From assembly GCA_021648465.1 (NCBI GenBank), contig JAKISR010000072.1, positions 1 to 8,051 of the forward strand: a DNA stretch of 8,051 bases. Direction: 5' to 3'. This document shows, one piece after another, positions 6,176 to 8,051 of this stretch. Source of the DNA: Sulfurimonas sp. (GTDB lineage: Bacteria > Campylobacterota > Campylobacteria > Campylobacterales > Sulfurimonadaceae). How positions within the stretch are numbered: position 1 is the stretch's first letter; each line of letters opens with the position of its first letter. The notes below the pieces were generated by a model. It saw only the letters and a program-made list of their open reading frames with translations, was not told the DNA's origin and made no database searches. Made by a program: the position numbers and the translations under genes.

Positions 6176-7282
6176 ATTAAAAATATATCTGCTTTCTTTT
6201 GGACCGGGAGAAGATTCTGGATGGTGTTGAACAGAAAATATCGGGGAATCATTATACTTTATGCCCTCAATAGTATCATCAAATAAATTAGTATGTGTAA
6301 CTTTTGCAATTTCTATAATATTATCAGGAACATTATAGTTGTGATTTTGTGCTGTAATTTCCACTAATCCTGTTTTTTCATTTTTTACAGGATGATTTCC
6401 ACCATGATGACCAAATTTTAATTTAAAAGTGTCATAACCATGAGAGATTGATAAAAGTTGATGACCTAAACAAATTCCAAACATTGGAACTTTAGCAGCT
6501 ATTAGTTTTTTTATTTGCTCTTGCTCACGTTTAAGAACAAGAGGATCACCAGGACCATTTGATAAAAATACACCATCAATATCTTTTGAATTATATCTAT
6601 TTATAAGAGTCTCAGCAGAGAAATCATTTGGAATAACTTCTACACAGATACCAGCACTTACAATTTCATTTAAAATATTTGTTTTTACGCCAAAATCTAC
6701 AACAACAATACTTGCTTGATAGATTGGAGCTTCATCAAATTTAAAATCTACTTGAGCATATGTTGATTGAGTATGCTTATAAGAAGTTTTTGTACTAACT
6801 TGCTCAATATAATTAATATCTTGAATTCTTTGTGAACTCTCTAGAATTTTTTTAAGTTCATCTTTATCACTAATCTCTGTAGAAGCTACCATCATCATAG
6901 CACCTTCACTTCTTAGCATCTTAGTCAAGTATCTTGTATCAATATCACAAATTCCCATAACATTATGCTCTTTTAAAAACTCTGCTAATGAGTTCTCTGC
7001 TCTAAAATTAGAATATCTATCTTGATATTTTCTAACTATCATGCCTTTAGCATGAGCATTTTTACTTTCCATATCTTGAGAATTAACACCAACATTTCCA
7101 ATCTCTGGCATTGTAAATGTAACAAATTGACCAGCATATGAAGGGTCTGACATAATCTCTTGATATCCACTAAGTGATGTATTAAAAACTATTTCGCCTA
7201 CCAATGTATCGTTAGCTCCAAAGCTATTAGCTTCTAAAAAAGTTCCATTTTCAAGATATATAAAAACTTTTTTCATATTCAT
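6149..7282 (-). CDS. carA: Carbamoyl phosphate synthetase small subunit (glutamine amidotransferase)
   Basis: 377 residues, the usual CarA length. The subunit hydrolyses glutamine and passes ammonia to CarB for carbamoyl phosphate, used in pyrimidine and arginine synthesis in the cytoplasm. The N-terminal CarA domain is clear (LENGTFLEANSFGA, FNTSLSGYQEIMSDPSYAGQ, CDIDTRYLT). The class I amidotransferase domain from about 190 has LSNGPGDP (240-247), the nucleophile Cys271 in FGICLGHQLL, and the partners His354 and Glu356 in QHHPESSPGP. No key residue is missing. The ATG directly follows the TAG of the DUF507 gene. AGAGG lies 10 nt upstream of this ATG; a second ATG two codons later (7276) would lie too far from it, though either is possible. 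carB is not in the window. Confidence 0.97.
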   Translation of the reverse strand: MNMKKVFIYLENGTFLEANSFGANDTLVGEIVFNTSLSGYQEIMSDPSYAGQFVTFTMPEIGNVGVNSQDMESKNAHAKGMIVRKYQDRYSNFRAENSLAEFLKEHNVMGICDIDTRYLTKMLRSEGAMMMVASTEISDKDELKKILESSQRIQDINYIEQVSTKTSYKHTQSTYAQVDFKFDEAPIYQASIVVVDFGVKTNILNEIVSAGICVEVIPNDFSAETLINRYNSKDIDGVFLSNGPGDPLVLKREQEQIKKLIAAKVPMFGICLGHQLLSISHGYDTFKLKFGHHGGNHPVKNEKTGLVEITAQNHNYNVPDNIIEIAKVTHTNLFDDTIEGIKYNDSPIFSVQHHPESSPGPKESRYIFNEFLSLIKR

Positions 7283-7834
7283 CTACTTAATACCTCTTTT
7301 TATTAACTCTTCTCCATAAAGTTTTTCATATAAAATATCAAACTCATCAGTTCCTGGAATATATCTCTTTTTATATGTTTTGATTTTATCCATTATTGCA
7401 TCATCTAGTTCAGATGCTTCTGCTATAAAAGATGTAATTGCATTATAGATGATATTTTTGATGCGATTTTCTGTAACATCAAAGTGAATTAAATCTTCTT
7501 CATAAAGTTCATCTAAAATTTTATGTGAAATATCTGAATAACGCTCTTCATAATTTAAAATTACACCAAATTCAGGAGCAAGTTTTTTCTTAATCATAAA
7601 GAAAAGCTGTCTTTCGTCTACAAGGTTAAACTCTATTTCTTCTTCATTTTCTTCACAAATTTCGTCAACTTTTTCTTCTAGTGCCATCTCTTGATGTACA
7701 TTTTGAATTAGTATTTTTTGGGCTTCTTGGGCGATTGGCTCAAGTCCTTTAGTCATTGTAACAACACCACTTTTATTTAAATCAATTGCAATTTTATTAG
7801 ATATATGAGGTATTGTTTTTAGTGATATTTTCAT
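7283..7834 (-). CDS. DUF507 family protein
   Basis: 183 residues, soluble, with no signal peptide or membrane helix. The opening MKISLKTIPHISNKIAIDLNK and the second half (FFMIKKKLAPEFGVILNYEE, then DISHKILDELYEEDLIHFDV and NRIKNIIYNAI) follow the DUF507 pattern of two related helical repeats. A strongly acidic stretch (EEKVDEICEENEEEIEF, about 53-69) separates the halves. The function is unknown. The gene abuts carA with no spacer and in the same reading frame, and as I recall DUF507 genes sit next to carA in other Campylobacterota, so a shared transcript and coupled expression are likely. The Shine-Dalgarno sequence is modest (AGGG, 10 nt upstream of the ATG). A clear TATAAT lies about 77 nt upstream. 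Confidence 0.88.
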   Translation of the reverse strand: MKISLKTIPHISNKIAIDLNKSGVVTMTKGLEPIAQEAQKILIQNVHQEMALEEKVDEICEENEEEIEFNLVDERQLFFMIKKKLAPEFGVILNYEERYSDISHKILDELYEEDLIHFDVTENRIKNIIYNAITSFIAEASELDDAIMDKIKTYKKRYIPGTDEFDILYEKLYGEELIKRGIK

Positions 7835-7910
7835 ATGTGGAAACCCTATTATTAAAATAAATTTAGGTATTTTACAATAAGTAAGGTTAGTTTATAATTA
7901 GAGCAAACCT

Positions 7911-7916
7911 ATTATA
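7911..7916 (-). promoter_or_regulatory. -10 box for the DUF507-carA unit
   Basis: Perfect TATAAT on the minus strand (context GGTATAATAGG). It predicts a transcript start near 7904 and a leader of about 70 nt. The -35 position has no TTGACA match, as is usual in Campylobacterota. It overlaps one arm of the inverted repeat at 7931-7988. Confidence 0.6.
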
Positions 7917-7930
7917 CCCTCTTACCCAAA

Positions 7931-7988
7931 ATTTAAATCTGAAGTGCAACTTTTAAAAAAATGAAAAATGAAAGTTGTAGATTTAGAT
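7931..7988. repeat. Two-part inverted repeat in the divergent intergenic region
   Basis: Outer arms ATTTAAATCT (7931-7940) and AGATTTAGAT (7979-7988) pair at 9 of 10 positions, with a G-U wobble on a plus-strand RNA. Inner arms CAACTTT (7947-7953) and AAAGTTG (7971-7977) pair perfectly. The spacers between the arms are unequal (6 and 1 nt). It may be an operator or a leader RNA fold for the rightward gene. Confidence 0.45.
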
Positions 7989-8005
7989 TTGAAGTAGTTA
8001 GATGT

Positions 8006-8025
8006 TAAAATCTTTACTTTAAAAT
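8006..8025 (+). promoter_or_regulatory. Possible -10 region for the rightward gene
   Basis: Two TAAAAT boxes (8006-8011 and 8020-8025), each five of six to TATAAT. The first leaves a sensible leader of about 30 nt before the ATG at 8048. There is no clear -35, so this is weakly supported. Confidence 0.3.
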
Positions 8026-8047
8026 CCGACCAAAGATAAGGAAGTAA

Positions 8048-8051
8048 ATGA
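8048..8051 (+). CDS. Probable start of a rightward gene (only the start codon visible)
   Basis: ATG at 8048-8050 with AAGGAAG upstream (AGGA to ATG spacing 5 nt) at the very end of the window. The window edge falling just after it and the noncoding look of the preceding bases fit a gene start. Nothing can be said about the product. Confidence 0.45.

Noticed and set aside
7885..7911. Weak inverted repeat AGGTT/AACCT in the DUF507 leader
   Set aside because: Only five consecutive pairs with a long AT-rich loop and mismatches. Not distinguishable from chance.

Overview
The window is AT-rich DNA that reads as a chromosome segment of a Campylobacterota (epsilonproteobacterial) organism, most like Sulfurimonas and relatives. 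The evidence is the cbb3 oxidase subunits with their Campylobacterota style, a DUF4006 protein directly behind ccoP, an AddB-type gene behind that, and carA with a DUF507 gene on the other side. As I recall, Campylobacter jejuni has a similar arrangement (carA and a DUF507 gene near ccoNOQP, which is followed by small membrane genes and addB/addA). All complete genes lie on the minus strand, so transcription runs from high to low coordinates.

Right part (about 6140-8051): an intergenic region of about 213 bp holds a clear TATAAT box for leftward transcription and a two-part inverted repeat. At the extreme right edge there is only the ATG and ribosome binding site of a probable rightward gene. 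The leftward unit is a DUF507 gene whose TAG stop directly abuts the ATG of carA, the small (glutaminase) subunit of carbamoyl phosphate synthetase. A terminator hairpin that includes the carA stop codon ends this unit.

Middle (2584-6148): a 199-bp leader precedes ccoN. It carries an imperfect 25-bp dyad touching the Shine-Dalgarno sequence. Then come ccoN, ccoO, ccoQ and ccoP, the complete high-affinity cbb3 cytochrome c oxidase for microaerobic respiration. All expected heme and copper ligands are visible.

Left part (1-2573): five further genes follow with gaps of 15 nt or less, or with overlaps, and no terminator between them. They are a DUF4006 single-helix protein, a 29-residue single-helix microprotein that is easily missed in annotation, a TPM-domain membrane protein starting at TTG, a FixH-like anchored periplasmic protein also apparently starting at TTG, and the first ~353 residues of an AddB-like recombination nuclease/helicase subunit cut by the window edge. 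The first four probably form an oxidase assembly, copper-handling or stability set. That is inferred from position and topology, not from any recognised catalytic motif. No mobile elements, CRISPR arrays, tRNAs or rRNAs were seen.
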